From Planctomycetota bacterium (GTDB taxonomy: Bacteria; Planctomycetota; Phycisphaerae; UBA1845; UTPLA1): 36,733 bases of DNA. Every line of letters starts with the position of its first letter. Position 1 is the stretch's first letter. The notes below the pieces were generated by a model, which saw only the letters and a program-made list of their open reading frames with translations, had not been told where the DNA came from and made no database searches. This document shows, one piece after another, positions 22,561-32,664 of the stretch. The translations under genes and the position numbers were made by a program. The stretch lies in the NCBI GenBank assembly GCA_016712275.1, contig JADJRI010000045.1, positions 1 to 36,733 of the forward strand, written 5' to 3'.

Positions 22561-25500
22561 CTACAACGTGTTGACGGGTGCGGAAGCTTCGAGCAGGCGA
22601 TCGTATTGTGCTTCGGCCGCCTGCAATTTTGTTTTTGCAGCATTGAGCGGGCTTTGCGCACTTTCAAATGCCGCGCGATCCGCGGCCGCGGCTGCATCGG
22701 CAGCTGCGGCGGCTGACTCCAATTCGATGATTTGATTCGGCAATGCGGCCCGCTCCTGCTCGGCCCGGGCCATTCGGACATGGGCTTGCGCGAGAGACGC
22801 CTGTGCGGCGACGGCGTCGGACTCGAGCTGCGCAACTTCGAGTGCCGCATTATTGACACTGACTTCCAATGACTGTAATGCTTGTGCTGCCTGTGAGATT
22901 GCTTTCGCGAAATCCGCGTCCGCAGAGCTGATCGGCGATGTCGTCGCAGTCGAGTCCGTGTGGGCCGAGGATTTATCGGGTTGGCTGGCTGTCGCGGGTT
23001 GAGACGATGGCGACAGTTCGACGGGCTGCGTCGTGGTATTCACCGCTGGTGCGGATATCGATGAAGACGCTGACAACTGCTTCACCGACTCCGCGAATGA
23101 TGTGCGCATCGCCGCCCGCTCTTCGTGACGGCGCTTCGCCTCGGCAAGTTTGGCGGACGTCTCTTGTAACTGGCCTTCCGATTCCGTTTTCGCGGACATC
23201 AGCACGGACATGTCGTCGGACGCTCGATCGAGACGGGTACGGGCTGTGTTCAAATTGGCTCTTGCTTTATCGGCGAAAGAGGCGGATTCCGCCATCTTCG
23301 AGGCCAACGGGGCGAGCAATGATTCTTCTTTCTGGACATGCGCGCGGCATGCATCCACCTCGGCACGTGCAAGGGCGGCCTTCCACTTGGCGAGTGTTGC
23401 CTTGGCCGTCTGCAATTCTGCGATGGATGCGCGGAGCGCCGCCTGGGTCGATTCGTTCGCGGAGATTGCGGCGGCACCCGCCTTTTCCAACTCCTCGGCA
23501 GCAGATCGTGCCTGTTCCAGCGTCGCTTTCGACGAAGCCAACTGATTGTCCATGGTTGTTTTCTGAGTCTGCGCGGCATTCAATACTGCCGAAGCATTGG
23601 CTGTGGCGACCTGGGCTTCATTGTGCTGCAAAGCCGTGGCATCCCGATCGGCCTTGGCCGTTTCCGACGCGGCCAGCGCCTGCTTCAATTGGTCGGACGT
23701 GGCGGCCGCGGCGGCCACGCGACGGGCCAATTCCCCGGCCGCTTCGGTCGCCTGTTTTCGAGCCTCCTGCGCTGATGTCACTTTTGCGGCATCACCTTGC
23801 GCCTGAGCGGCAATCTGCTCCGCCTCGACGGCCGCGGAATCAAGCGCTGCTTGCTTACTCTGCGACTGGGCCAATGCGGACTGCGCCGCAGCATCGCCGT
23901 CGACCGATATTTTTAGTGCGGCCAACGATTGTTCGACCTTCACTGTCGCGCTTGCGGCCACATCCTTCAATCGGATCGATTTTGCGACAGCCTCATTGTG
24001 TACGGTCAATGCAGTCGTCACGGCGGCAGCCGCAGATTGGGCGGCGGCTTCGGCGGAGGCCAGGGCTTGTGCACTCGCGGCCATACTCTCACGAGCCGCA
24101 GCGAGGCGCTGCATAACCGCATCGAGCTCTGCTTGTGCCGCAGTTGTGGCAGTCACCGCCGATTGATGCGCGGTGTCGGCCGCAGCAATCGCTGCTTCGG
24201 CTGCGGCGATTTGCGTTTCGATTTCCGGCGGGTTGGAGGACAGACTCGCGAGTAATCTGCCATCCGAGGCCGACCAGATGCGAATGTCGCCGGTCATGTC
24301 GGCGGCAACGATTGACCCTGTTTTTTCATCGAGCGCGGCCGCCAGCGCGATGTCGTTCATGGGCTCCATCGTTCGAAGGAGCGCGCCATTTGGGTCCCAC
24401 TGCTTCAGCAGCCGATCGCGACCTGTTGAAACCAAAGAGGCGTTGCGATCGTACCGAACCGATGTGCAGCCGCCTTCGTGCGCCGACCATTCCTTGATCT
24501 TCGAACCAGCGTTCATTTCAAACCAGCGGATGCGGCCATCCTCGCATGAAGTTGCAAGTACATTTGAGTCCGGCCGCCATGACAGCGACGTGATGGCCGC
24601 GGGATGACTTTCGAGCGACTGATATGCTGCAAAGGACTCCGCCTCCCAGACATGCAGATTTCCGCCGCGATCGGCCGTCGCGAGCAAAATGCCGTCGGGA
24701 CTGTAGGCAACGGCGGTAATCCAATCGGTGTGCTTTTCGATGCGATGGAGTAGACGGCCGTCGCTCGTGGCGAAGATTTTCGCCACGCGTGAGGGTCCGC
24801 CGAGCACGATTCGTGAATCGGCCGCGTCGATATCGACGGTCAGGACCGTTTCCATCTCTTCGCCGACAACTCCGATTTGTTGACCATCGCCAATGGACCA
24901 GATTTGAACGTGACCACTCTTGCCGCCAACACCCCCGCCGACGATCAAAAAGCGTCCGGAGCGACTGAATCGAATCGATTGCGGGAACCCTTCGCCGAAC
25001 GGCAGAACGCCGGCAAGACTCATTTGCTTCAGATCAAAAAGCAACACTTGCTTCTGCGCCGCACAAGCGGCCAACGCCCGGAACGGGTGGACATCCAGAT
25101 CGGGCACGACGCCGCATCGTTCGCTTGTGACCACATGGGCCAGCGGCAGACGAAGGACAATTGGTTCATGGTTTATGTTGATTGCAGGATTCACAGAGGG
25201 TTGCATCACCATTTTTGGCGGTGGCGGCGGCGGCGCGCTCGATGTTGTTTCGAGGCAGCCGCCGGCAATCCAGCGGCGAATCAGCTCAATGTCCACGTCC
25301 GGGATGCGGCCGGCGTTCGGCGGCATCTTCGGCTCGCGCTCGTGCATGACGACGCCGAAGAGGGCGCTGGCCGATGGGTCGCCGGGACTGAGCACCGCCC
25401 CACTGCTGCCGCCTTGCATGGCGGTGCGGTAAGTCGAGAGATCGAGTCCGCCCTTGAGCTTGTCGGGGTTATGACAGGTAAGGCAGTGATTCGCGAGAAT

Positions 25501-25611
25501 CGGTCGAACATGATCAATATAGGTCACCTTGTCGTCACCGTGGGTCCGGGACATGACGGTGAGGGTCATAGCGACGGCACAGATTTGAATGACAAAGTCG
25601 ATGCGTTTCAT
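22561..25611 (-). CDS. Planctomycete cytochrome C (PSCyt1), WD40 propeller and long coiled coil
   Basis: The start is ATG 25611 (MKRIDFVIQICAVAMTLTVM), a signal peptide. In the composite reading this gene appears fused to its upstream neighbour, but that fusion is due to a lost G at 25699-25702. Order in the 1,016-aa protein: signal peptide; PSCyt1 domain with haem motif CLTCH (DHVRPILANHCLTCHNPDKL) and KMPPNAG; a Pro linker; a WD40 propeller (~150-480) with repeats such as WITAVAYSPDGILLATAD; then ~500 Ala-rich heptad-like residues predicted as coiled coil, interrupted by a Ser/Thr/Pro stretch. Secreted, probably periplasmic. It is the last gene of the four-gene cluster. Role unknown; WD40 plus PSCyt1 proteins are common in planctomycetes. 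Confidence 0.85.
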   Translation of the reverse strand: MKRIDFVIQICAVAMTLTVMSRTHGDDKVTYIDHVRPILANHCLTCHNPDKLKGGLDLSTYRTAMQGGSSGAVLSPGDPSASALFGVVMHEREPKMPPNAGRIPDVDIELIRRWIAGGCLETTSSAPPPPPPKMVMQPSVNPAININHEPIVLRLPLAHVVTSERCGVVPDLDVHPFRALAACAAQKQVLLFDLKQMSLAGVLPFGEGFPQSIRFSRSGRFLIVGGGVGGKSGHVQIWSIGDGQQIGVVGEEMETVLTVDIDAADSRIVLGGPSRVAKIFATSDGRLLHRIEKHTDWITAVAYSPDGILLATADRGGNLHVWEAESFAAYQSLESHPAAITSLSWRPDSNVLATSCEDGRIRWFEMNAGSKIKEWSAHEGGCTSVRYDRNASLVSTGRDRLLKQWDPNGALLRTMEPMNDIALAAALDEKTGSIVAADMTGDIRIWSASDGRLLASLSSNPPEIETQIAAAEAAIAAADTAHQSAVTATTAAQAELDAVMQRLAAARESMAASAQALASAEAAAQSAAAAVTTALTVHNEAVAKSIRLKDVAASATVKVEQSLAALKISVDGDAAAQSALAQSQSKQAALDSAAVEAEQIAAQAQGDAAKVTSAQEARKQATEAAGELARRVAAAAATSDQLKQALAASETAKADRDATALQHNEAQVATANASAVLNAAQTQKTTMDNQLASSKATLEQARSAAEELEKAGAAAISANESTQAALRASIAELQTAKATLAKWKAALARAEVDACRAHVQKEESLLAPLASKMAESASFADKARANLNTARTRLDRASDDMSVLMSAKTESEGQLQETSAKLAEAKRRHEERAAMRTSFAESVKQLSASSSISAPAVNTTTQPVELSPSSQPATASQPDKSSAHTDSTATTSPISSADADFAKAISQAAQALQSLEVSVNNAALEVAQLESDAVAAQASLAQAHVRMARAEQERAALPNQIIELESAAAAADAAAAADRAAFESAQSPLNAAKTKLQAAEAQYDRLLEASAPVNTL

Positions 25612-25639
25612 GGCGATTATGGCAACCGTCAAGAACCCT

Positions 25640-28087
25640 TCAATGACTGAACATAAATTCCCGGCTGTTGAGAATGGCCCAGAACACATCCTCCAGCGCC
25701 CCTGAGCGTCGCCCTCGGCGGGCACCATTTGCAAGAGTGCGGTCCGCTCGGCCTCGGTCGGTTTGCGGCTGAGGCAGGCGAGATAAAGTTGATCGAGAAC
25801 ACCGGACGGCGAAACACCGGACTTCAAGAGCGACTCAACGACACGGCCGTCCTTGATGCGCTGGTGGACATTTTCGCCATTGAGCAGGTGCAGCGCCTGC
25901 GAGAGATTGGGCTCCATAACGACTTCGCATGTACAGACGCTTTCGCGCTTGGCGCGGCCGAAGGTGGTGAGGAAGTAGTCGGAGGTGTTGCCGTCGGGAA
26001 TCTGCGCGGCGTGTGCGCCGAGCGGCAGGCCGGCGAACTTGTTTCTGGTCCGGGTGACCTGACTGATGCTGTCGAGAAGCGACTCGGCGCGAATGCGGCG
26101 CACCAAGGCATGGGAGAAATTCGTCTGATCGAGTGCGTTGGAGTCATTCGCGGCGGAAGCGCGCTGATAGGCGCGCGACAAGCAGATATCTCGAATAATT
26201 TTGCGCAGATCGTAATTGTACGCGATGAGGTGATCGGCCAAGTCTTCGAGCAAGTCTGCGTTCGCAGGCGGGTTGCTGATGCGAAGATCATCGGCCGGTT
26301 CAATGATGCCGCGACCGAAGTACTGGGCCCAGATGAAATTGGCGACGTTTTTCGCGAACATGCGATTGTCATTCGAGGTGAGCCAATCCGCGAGGACAAC
26401 GCGACGATCCCGGCCGGCCAGATTCGGCGTTTCGCCGCCAAGAAACTTGGGAGCCATGACGCGCCCGCCGACCGGGTGACGCATATCGCCGCCGCCGCTT
26501 TTGAAGATGATCATTTCGCGCGGGTCTTCACCGGGTTTGCGGCCGATCTGGGAAAAGAATGCGGCGAAACCGTAGTAGTCGTCCATCGTCCAACGATCGA
26601 AGGGATGATTGTGGCATTGGGCGCACTGAATTCGCATGCCCAGGAAGGACTGGGCGACGTTTTCCGTCAACTTCAGCGTATCGATTTCGATTTGATAGAA
26701 ATTGGTTGCGGGATTCGTGAAGGTGCCGCCGGACGAAGCAACGATTTCGCGGGCGATCTGATTGATCGGCATTCCCGAGGCAATTCGTTCGCTCAGCCAG
26801 TTGTAATAAAGCAACATGGCCTTGTAGCTGACTTCGAGCATGGAACGGATTTGCAGTCGCTCGGCCCATTTCATCACACAGAGTTCGGTGAATTCCTTTC
26901 GACGCATCAACTCATCGACGAGATTTTCGCGTCGTTTGAAGGCATCATCCGCGAAGTAGCGATCATATTCCTCGATCGTCGGCAACAGGCCCACCATATC
27001 GATGTAAACCCGCCGCAGGAATGCCTCGTCGCTGCACAACTCGGAGGGTGCGACGCGCATTTTTCGAAGTTTCGCGTTTATGTGCACGTCGATGTAATTG
27101 CCGGCCTCGGTCGGGGTTTCGTTTTGGGGAACATCGACCGGCACGATGAGCACCTGCGTGCCGACCGTCAGGGCGTCAAACCGGGCCATGACCAGCGCTT
27201 CACCGTTGTGCGCGGCTTTCACCTCGCCCTGTTCGGAGACTGTTGCCGCGAAATCGTTGTTGCTGATGAAGACTGCCAAAGGCGTGACATCTCGATCCGT
27301 TCCATCCGAATAGGCCGCACGAACCGTGAGACGCTGAGCGGCACCCACGCCGCCCAGAACAATATTCTGCGGAAATATCTCCAAGCCCACGACGGCCGGC
27401 GTTTGCGGGGATCGGCCAGCGCACCGGCTCCAACCATTCGTTTATCGAACGGTATCGCGCATCATCACCGGTGAAACGTTTACCGCCGGTGTGGGGCACC
27501 GCGCCGGTCGCCTTGAGAAGCAGGAGACTCTCGGCCGGAAGCGCCGGATTGAGACGTCGACCGGGGAGTTCGCGGGTTAATGTTTGATAATCGCCCGCCG
27601 GGTCATATCCGAAGAGCGAGAGATGAAAGCCGTCCTGTCCGCGAGCCGAGCCGTGGCACGCGCCATTGTTGCAGCCGCTTCGTGTGATGGCTGGAAGCAC
27701 GTCGTTTCGGAAGTTAAGCGCCGGTTTATCGAGTGAATTGGCGACCTTGATGCGGATTTGGACAGATTGACCGTCGAGTTTGATTGTCAGTGTCGTTTCG
27801 CCATCCATAAGCGGGAAGATGATCGACTCTTCGACCGACGCGATGCTGGGGTCACCGAAGGTGAAATCCGCAACGTCGGTTAGATCATAGGTCACGCCCG
27901 AAGTGTCGATGCCCCTGACCACGACGGACTGGTTGTCCCGGGCGCTGTCGAGCGAGACGGACGGCGGGAATGCCTCCAGCCGAACAATCGGCTGCGGCGT
28001 CGCCCGATCCGACGGAGGTTCACCCACGACCGATCGCGCGGCCACGCAATACGCCACTAACGCAATTGCTATCGGGAAGAATTTCAC
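25640..28087 (-). CDS. DUF1549/DUF1553 protein with Ig-like and cytochrome-like N-terminus
   Basis: The gene starts with GTG 28087 (MKFFPIAIALVAYCVAARSV, signal peptide), overlapping the stop of the upstream gene by GTGA, so translation is probably coupled. An Ig-like segment, a CNNGACHGSARGQDGFHLSL motif, a second Ig-like domain (GLEIFPQNIVLGGVGAAQ), DUF1549 (with CAQCHNHPFDRWTMDDYYGF) and DUF1553 (RDRRVVLADWLT, LSRAYQRAS) follow. As read the frame breaks between INEWLE (27430) and PQTPAVVGLE (27405). One base added near 27428 and one in the run 27407-27410 joins the halves. Another lost G (25699-25702) hides the natural end DVFWAILNSREFMFSH, stop 25640. Corrected length ~816 aa. Role unknown; such genes usually travel with a DUF1501 gene, as here. 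Confidence 0.85.
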
Positions 28088-30582
28088 TGTGCTGGTTTCT
28101 CCGTTGTGGCCGCCGCTTTTTCGGCTGCTGCTTTGCGCAGTTGTTCGAGACGGCTGAGCGGTTTTGGCGGCGCCGCAGGCTGTCTTGGCGCGGGCGCTTT
28201 TTTCTCGGGCTCGGCCGCCACCGCGACCGGCGGAGCATCGATTCGCAACACTCCGCCGCCCGCGAGCCGGTGATGCAGAATTTCTCCCGACTGCTGCATC
28301 GTCAACTCGCAGAAGAGATTGCCATGCTGGCCGATCGGGGCGTTGGGCTGGGTGATCAGATCAAAGACGACTTCCGTGGCGCCGGCGGTGATGTCTTTGG
28401 GTTGGCACTGCGTGTTTGGCGGGAGGCCAAGGAGCGTCACGCGAGCCGTTCCTTCAAAGGGGCGTCGCGAGTCCAGCTTGCAGAGCACGCCCACCTGCGT
28501 TCCCTGTTCGGTCGCGGCCATTTGCAGGCTGCCTCCGAACAACGGTGGTTCGACGGAGAATGAAACGAGACCCGTGGAGACCCACACATCGCCGCCGTTT
28601 ACGGTGGAATGTCCCAATATGGCGAGTTTCCACTGTTTCGTGGGTGCATCGGGCGCGGCACTGACTTGATACTCGATGTCGGACTTGTCCGCCGCGACGG
28701 TCAATGTCGGAACGGAGGACATTCCGGGGGGGTTCCACAACATTTGCAGGACGATTTCGCCGGTGAAACCCGGCTCGCGTTGCACATGGACTTTCAGTGG
28801 TTTGACGCCGTTTTGCAGAATCGGCGCTGCAGGTTGAGCCAGTTCGATTCTAAACGGCGCCGCCTCTGTCACTGCGACCGCCAACTGATTCACCGTCGTC
28901 TGGTAGTAAACCGTCTCGTTCGGCGGCGCGATGACGAGCGGAATGGTCTGCGAGAATATGCCGGGCAGGTTCGCCGCGTCGTTGGTGCCCGCGATCAGAC
29001 CTTTGATGTCCGCGAGCGATCCGACCGGCGATGCTTCCGCGGACGCCTCGAACAAGACCGGCGATAGCGCGCCATCGGCTTCGACCGGCGTGGTCACCGC
29101 GGTGACACCGGGAGGAAGGCCCGTCGCCTCGATTGAAACCGCCCCGCCGACGTTCTTTCGATCCGCGCGAATCAGCGCGGCGAATCGATTGCCCTTCGGC
29201 ACTGAAATCGCCTGCAGGTGCTGCGGTTTTTTTGAGTCGATCCGTTCCAGCGACAGCTCCAACGACGGCTGGGGCGGACTCAACTCTATTCGATACACAA
29301 AAGTTTCGCCGCCGCGGCCAAGGTGATCGCGCACTCGAACTTCATACTCGCCGTCTTCCGGCGGCGTGAATGTCAAGACACTGTCTGCACCGGCGGAGTC
29401 GTCGTTTCCCGCAAGCCATTTCCCGGAGGCGTCGAACACCTCCAAGACAGCGTCGAGCGGCGAACGCAGCCTGCGGGCGTAAGCAGAAATGATTAATGCG
29501 ACACCCTTTTTTCCGTCAAAGCGAAATCGATCGACTTCACCGGCTTTCGAAATCGCGCCCTGAAATGCAACTGGCGGTACGGGCGCCGCCGGCGCGGTCG
29601 TCGGAGGAGGCGTCGCATTTGATGTGGTCGTGCCGCTATCGCCGGGAGCAACAGGCCGGAATTCGCTCGTTACCGGCATGTGACCAACACGCAACCAGAT
29701 CGGTGAAGGGGAAAGTTGATCACCATCCTTCGCAAATATGGCGGACATTCCATCGACTGAGGCTTGCAGCTTCATGTGATCCAGCGTGATCGGTCCGGCC
29801 GGATCGCCGAGCAACGTGAACGAAAACGGGACGCCGGTCTGCGCGCCTGGCGGATAGGCGACGGTTGGTCGTGGAAACGAGCCGATGTGCAGCAGATAGG
29901 TCGATTGATCGTTCCCGCCGAACGCGGCCTCGCGGACGGCGATGACATATCGGCCATCCTCCGGTGCGATGATGGACGCCGTGCTGTCTTGAAGGAGGAG
30001 CGACGAATCGTCCGCTACGGCGAGTTCGAACCGATCGGCGTTCAAGATTGCGATTGCGGGATCGAACATCGCCCGGCCAAGGCGCATGGCTTCGATCTCG
30101 GCGGAGATGCGGTCGCCTCGTTTGGCTTCGATGGCGTAATAGTCGATGTCTTCGTTCGTCACGACGCCGGACACGGTGGAATTGAGCGGCACGACCTGCG
30201 GCTCAGTGAATTCGCCGTTCGGTTCCGCCTCGTTCACGATCGGCAGCGCTGTGACCCAAACCGTGCGAAGTTCGGTCAGGCCGGTTGTTGTCCGGAGCCG
30301 AAGATGATGTTCGCCGAGCGGACATTCGGGCGCGACCGAGCATTGTGCAACGACTGTGTTGGCATCTGTGTTTTCGAGAGATTTGACGGCAATGCCGTGT
30401 TGGTAAAAATGGATTTCTGCCGCACCCTCCAGCCTGGCGCCGCGAAGAGTCAATGCGACGTTGGCGCCGCGCTGTAGCCCGGCCGGGTATACGCCGTGAA
30501 GGTCCGGCGAACCCGCGAAGGCGGGTATTGCCAGGATGCACAGCACGAGCATGCCGAAAAAAACTCTGACTGACTTCCCCAT
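28084..30582 (-). CDS. Secreted protein with pre-peptidase C-terminal (PPC) domains
   Basis: The preferred start is ATG 30582 (MGKSVRVFFGMLVLCILAIP, signal peptide ending AFA-G), with a GGGA site upstream; in-frame starts at 30594 and 30606 lack one. The ~832-aa protein has an Ig-like first domain, then a PPC-type domain (NEAEPNGEFTEPQVVPLNST ... IDYYAIEAKRGDRISAEIEA), a Pro/Thr linker, a second PPC domain (VDRFRFDGKKGVALIISAYA ... LTFTPPEDGEYEVRVRDHLG), and beta-rich regions. It ends in an Ala/Lys/Pro-rich tail. PPC domains are found in secreted proteases and in many planctomycete cell-surface proteins. No protease domain is present. It is the second gene of the cluster. Confidence 0.82.
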   Translation of the reverse strand: MGKSVRVFFGMLVLCILAIPAFAGSPDLHGVYPAGLQRGANVALTLRGARLEGAAEIHFYQHGIAVKSLENTDANTVVAQCSVAPECPLGEHHLRLRTTTGLTELRTVWVTALPIVNEAEPNGEFTEPQVVPLNSTVSGVVTNEDIDYYAIEAKRGDRISAEIEAMRLGRAMFDPAIAILNADRFELAVADDSSLLLQDSTASIIAPEDGRYVIAVREAAFGGNDQSTYLLHIGSFPRPTVAYPPGAQTGVPFSFTLLGDPAGPITLDHMKLQASVDGMSAIFAKDGDQLSPSPIWLRVGHMPVTSEFRPVAPGDSGTTTSNATPPPTTAPAAPVPPVAFQGAISKAGEVDRFRFDGKKGVALIISAYARRLRSPLDAVLEVFDASGKWLAGNDDSAGADSVLTFTPPEDGEYEVRVRDHLGRGGETFVYRIELSPPQPSLELSLERIDSKKPQHLQAISVPKGNRFAALIRADRKNVGGAVSIEATGLPPGVTAVTTPVEADGALSPVLFEASAEASPVGSLADIKGLIAGTNDAANLPGIFSQTIPLVIAPPNETVYYQTTVNQLAVAVTEAAPFRIELAQPAAPILQNGVKPLKVHVQREPGFTGEIVLQMLWNPPGMSSVPTLTVAADKSDIEYQVSAAPDAPTKQWKLAILGHSTVNGGDVWVSTGLVSFSVEPPLFGGSLQMAATEQGTQVGVLCKLDSRRPFEGTARVTLLGLPPNTQCQPKDITAGATEVVFDLITQPNAPIGQHGNLFCELTMQQSGEILHHRLAGGGVLRIDAPPVAVAAEPEKKAPAPRQPAAPPKPLSRLEQLRKAAAEKAAATTEKPAQ

Positions 30583-30660
30583 CTCCCGTCCCATTGATTG
30601 GGCCAACGAATCGCAATTATCGAGTTCTTGAAGTTGCGATTCACCTCTTCTCGCGCAACT

Positions 30661-32003
30661 TCACGCTGGATGCGCCAGGATTTCCGTTATGACACGGCCA
30701 CCCTTAACGATTTCCACCGGACGCCCGCCCGGCGCCATTAACTCCTTGTCGGCGATGATGCCGAGCTGATTGAAGACTGTGGTCGCGAGGTCTTCGACGC
30801 CGATCGGGTCTTTGTCGGGCATCGTGGCAGTCGAATCCGAAGAGCCATACACCAGCCCGCGATGCATGCCGCCGCCGGCGAGTGCCACGCTGAAGACACG
30901 CGGCCAGTGATCGCGGCCCGCATCGCGGTTGATCTTTGGCGAGCGGCCAAACTCCGTTGTTACCATGACCAGCGTGCGATCGAGCATGCCGCGGCCGTCG
31001 AGATCGCGAATCAGCGCGGCAAACGCCTTGTCGAACTCGCGAAGCTGGCCGCGCACGCCGGCGGCGATGCCGGCGTGATGATCCCAACTGCCGAAGGTCG
31101 TCGAGACGAAGCGCACGCCGGCTTCGGCGAGGCGCCGGCAGAGGAGCATCCGCTGACCGGCCGCATTGCGCCCGTAGGCATCGCGGATCGGCGCGGGCTC
31201 GGCTGCGAGGTTAAATGCCTCCCGCGCGCCGACGGGGAGCTCAGCATGGTGTAGGCGCGCTGATAAAACTCGTCCATGGCCGCGACTGCGTCGGTCGATT
31301 CGAGTTGATGGAAATGGGCGTCGACGGCATCGAGCATTCGCCGCCGTCGTTCGAACCGCGCGTGATCGACATCCGCCGGCAGCGAGAGATCGCGCACGGC
31401 AAAATCAGCACCGGCCGGATCGGCACCAACACTGAACGGGCCGAATCGATTGCTCAGGTAGCCGGTGCCCGCAAATTCGTTGGGGATCGTTGGAATGCAG
31501 ACATAAGGCGGCAGGTCCTTTTGCATGCCGAGTTCGTGCGAGATGACGGAGCCGAATGAGGGATACTTCAGCGCCGGGCTCGGCCGATAGCCCGTGAACA
31601 TGTTGTGGGTGCCGCGCTCGTGCGCTGCTTCTCCGTGGCCGATGCTTCGAATGATGGTGAGCTTGTCGGCGATTTTGGCGGTTTCCTGAAGACATTCGCT
31701 GAATGCGACGCCGGTCAGACAGGTGTTCACCGTGCCGAGCGGACCACGGTATTCGATCGGTGCGAAGGGCTTCGGATCGAATGACTCCTGGGCCGAAAGA
31801 CCGCCGGGCAGGAAAATGTGTATCACCGAATCGGCCACGGGCTTTTTCGCGGCAAAGGTCTTCAGGTCGGCCAGCGCGCGGCGTTGAAGGTAGTCCGGAA
31901 GGGCCAGCCCGATTCCGCCGATCAGGCCGACATACAAGAAATCCCGCCGCGACGGCATCGCGTGATCGGGACCTCCGCATTGGCCATTGTGACATTTTGG
32001 CAT
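30661..32003 (-). CDS. DUF1501 protein (sulfatase-fold, Tat-exported), frame-shifted
   Basis: The first gene of the cluster starts at ATG 32003 with GGGGTGA upstream. PSRRDFLYVGLIGGIGLALP is a twin-arginine signal. VIHIFLPGGLSAQESFDPK, SIGHGEAAHERGTHNMFTGY and YPSFGSVISHELG are DUF1501 hallmarks. At 31221-31223 one G (CCC on the plus strand) is missing; the frame then drifts (ARGRHLTSQPSP...). Adding it continues as GEAFNLAAEPAPIRDAYGRN into the second half: RMLLCRRLAEAGVRFVST, GSWDHHAGI, VTTEFGRSPKIN and GRDHWPRVFSVALAGGG. Corrected length is 447 aa, normal for the family. DUF1501 proteins are alkaline-phosphatase-superfamily-like; the substrate is unknown. Partner of DUF1549/1553 proteins. 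Confidence 0.88.
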
Positions 32004-32263
32004 TGCATCACCCCGGATGAGAAAGCCTTGCGAACCGCGACACGAAGCGATGGAGGCGACCTTGCCCCGTTCACATGGGCCCAGTTTAAGTTAAATCGCC
32101 GGTCAAAGCGACCCGAGCGGTGATAGATTGAATCGCTGGCCTGAAAAGAATGATCGAAAGGGGCGCTGACTGGCTCATCAAAAAAAGAAAGTGAATCTAC
32201 AACATCTTGGCAACAAACGAGATCGAGAGCCGCATATGCTGAGAAGAATGAAGTTGAGGAAAA

Positions 32264-32304
32264 GCCGACACTGGGATTTGAACCCAGGACCCCAGCTTTA
32301 CGAA
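32264..32304 (-). tRNA. 3' half of a tRNA-Thr(CGU) gene (fragment)
   Basis: The minus strand reads from an anticodon-loop-like TTCGTAA (32304-32298), through AGCTG, GGGTC, the T arm CTGGG-TTCAAAT-CCCAG (32287-32271), to the acceptor strand TGTCGGC (32270-32264). The 5' half (acceptor, D arm and anticodon 5' strand) is absent: the bases before the loop (GGGTT) do not pair with AGCTG. Such anticodon-loop-to-3'-end fragments are the typical core left by elements that integrate into tRNA genes. It is not a working tRNA. Confidence 0.65.
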
Positions 32305-32664
32305 AACCCTAACACATGAATAGCTTGTGATAAGTTCGTGACAACCCCCCGCCACGAACTCAGAATCAAGGTTGTCGCGAGGTTGCACCTTACCTCCGTG
32401 CCGTATTCGGCAGCAAAGTGACCCCACAAGTGACCCCGACAAAATGGGGCCAACCAATGCAGTCTTGATGAGTCGCGTTGAGGAAAAATGAATCCCAATT
32501 GTGAACTTACGGAGAACAAAATGCATACAGTTTTTTTCGATGCCCTCGGCGGATAGCACAACGCTCTCCAATCCGGGGTGACGCCGTAGTTGATCATCGT
32601 TTTGAAGCAAGCCGGCAGAAAACCGGAATGGACAGCGACGCCATGTCGGAGCGACTTGCGATTA
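32305..32664. other. Unassigned stretch between tRNA fragment and transposase relic
   Basis: These ~360 bp hold no recognisable gene. The direct repeat 'agtgacccc' occurs twice close together (~32417-32437). By analogy with tRNA-targeted elements an integrase end might be expected here, but I find no integrase motif on either strand. Confidence 0.35.

Noticed and set aside
24877..25650. A 257-codon plus-strand frame opposite the WD40 gene
   Set aside because: Antisense shadow; the WD40 and haem motifs are on the minus strand.
25729..27474. A 581-codon plus-strand open frame opposite the DUF1549/DUF1553 gene
   Set aside because: It is a mirror of the GC-rich coding strand; the opposite strand has clear conserved domains and this frame has none.
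32264..32340. A complete tRNA-Thr gene
   Set aside because: Only the part from the anticodon loop to the 3' end is present; the preceding bases do not form the anticodon stem, D arm or acceptor.
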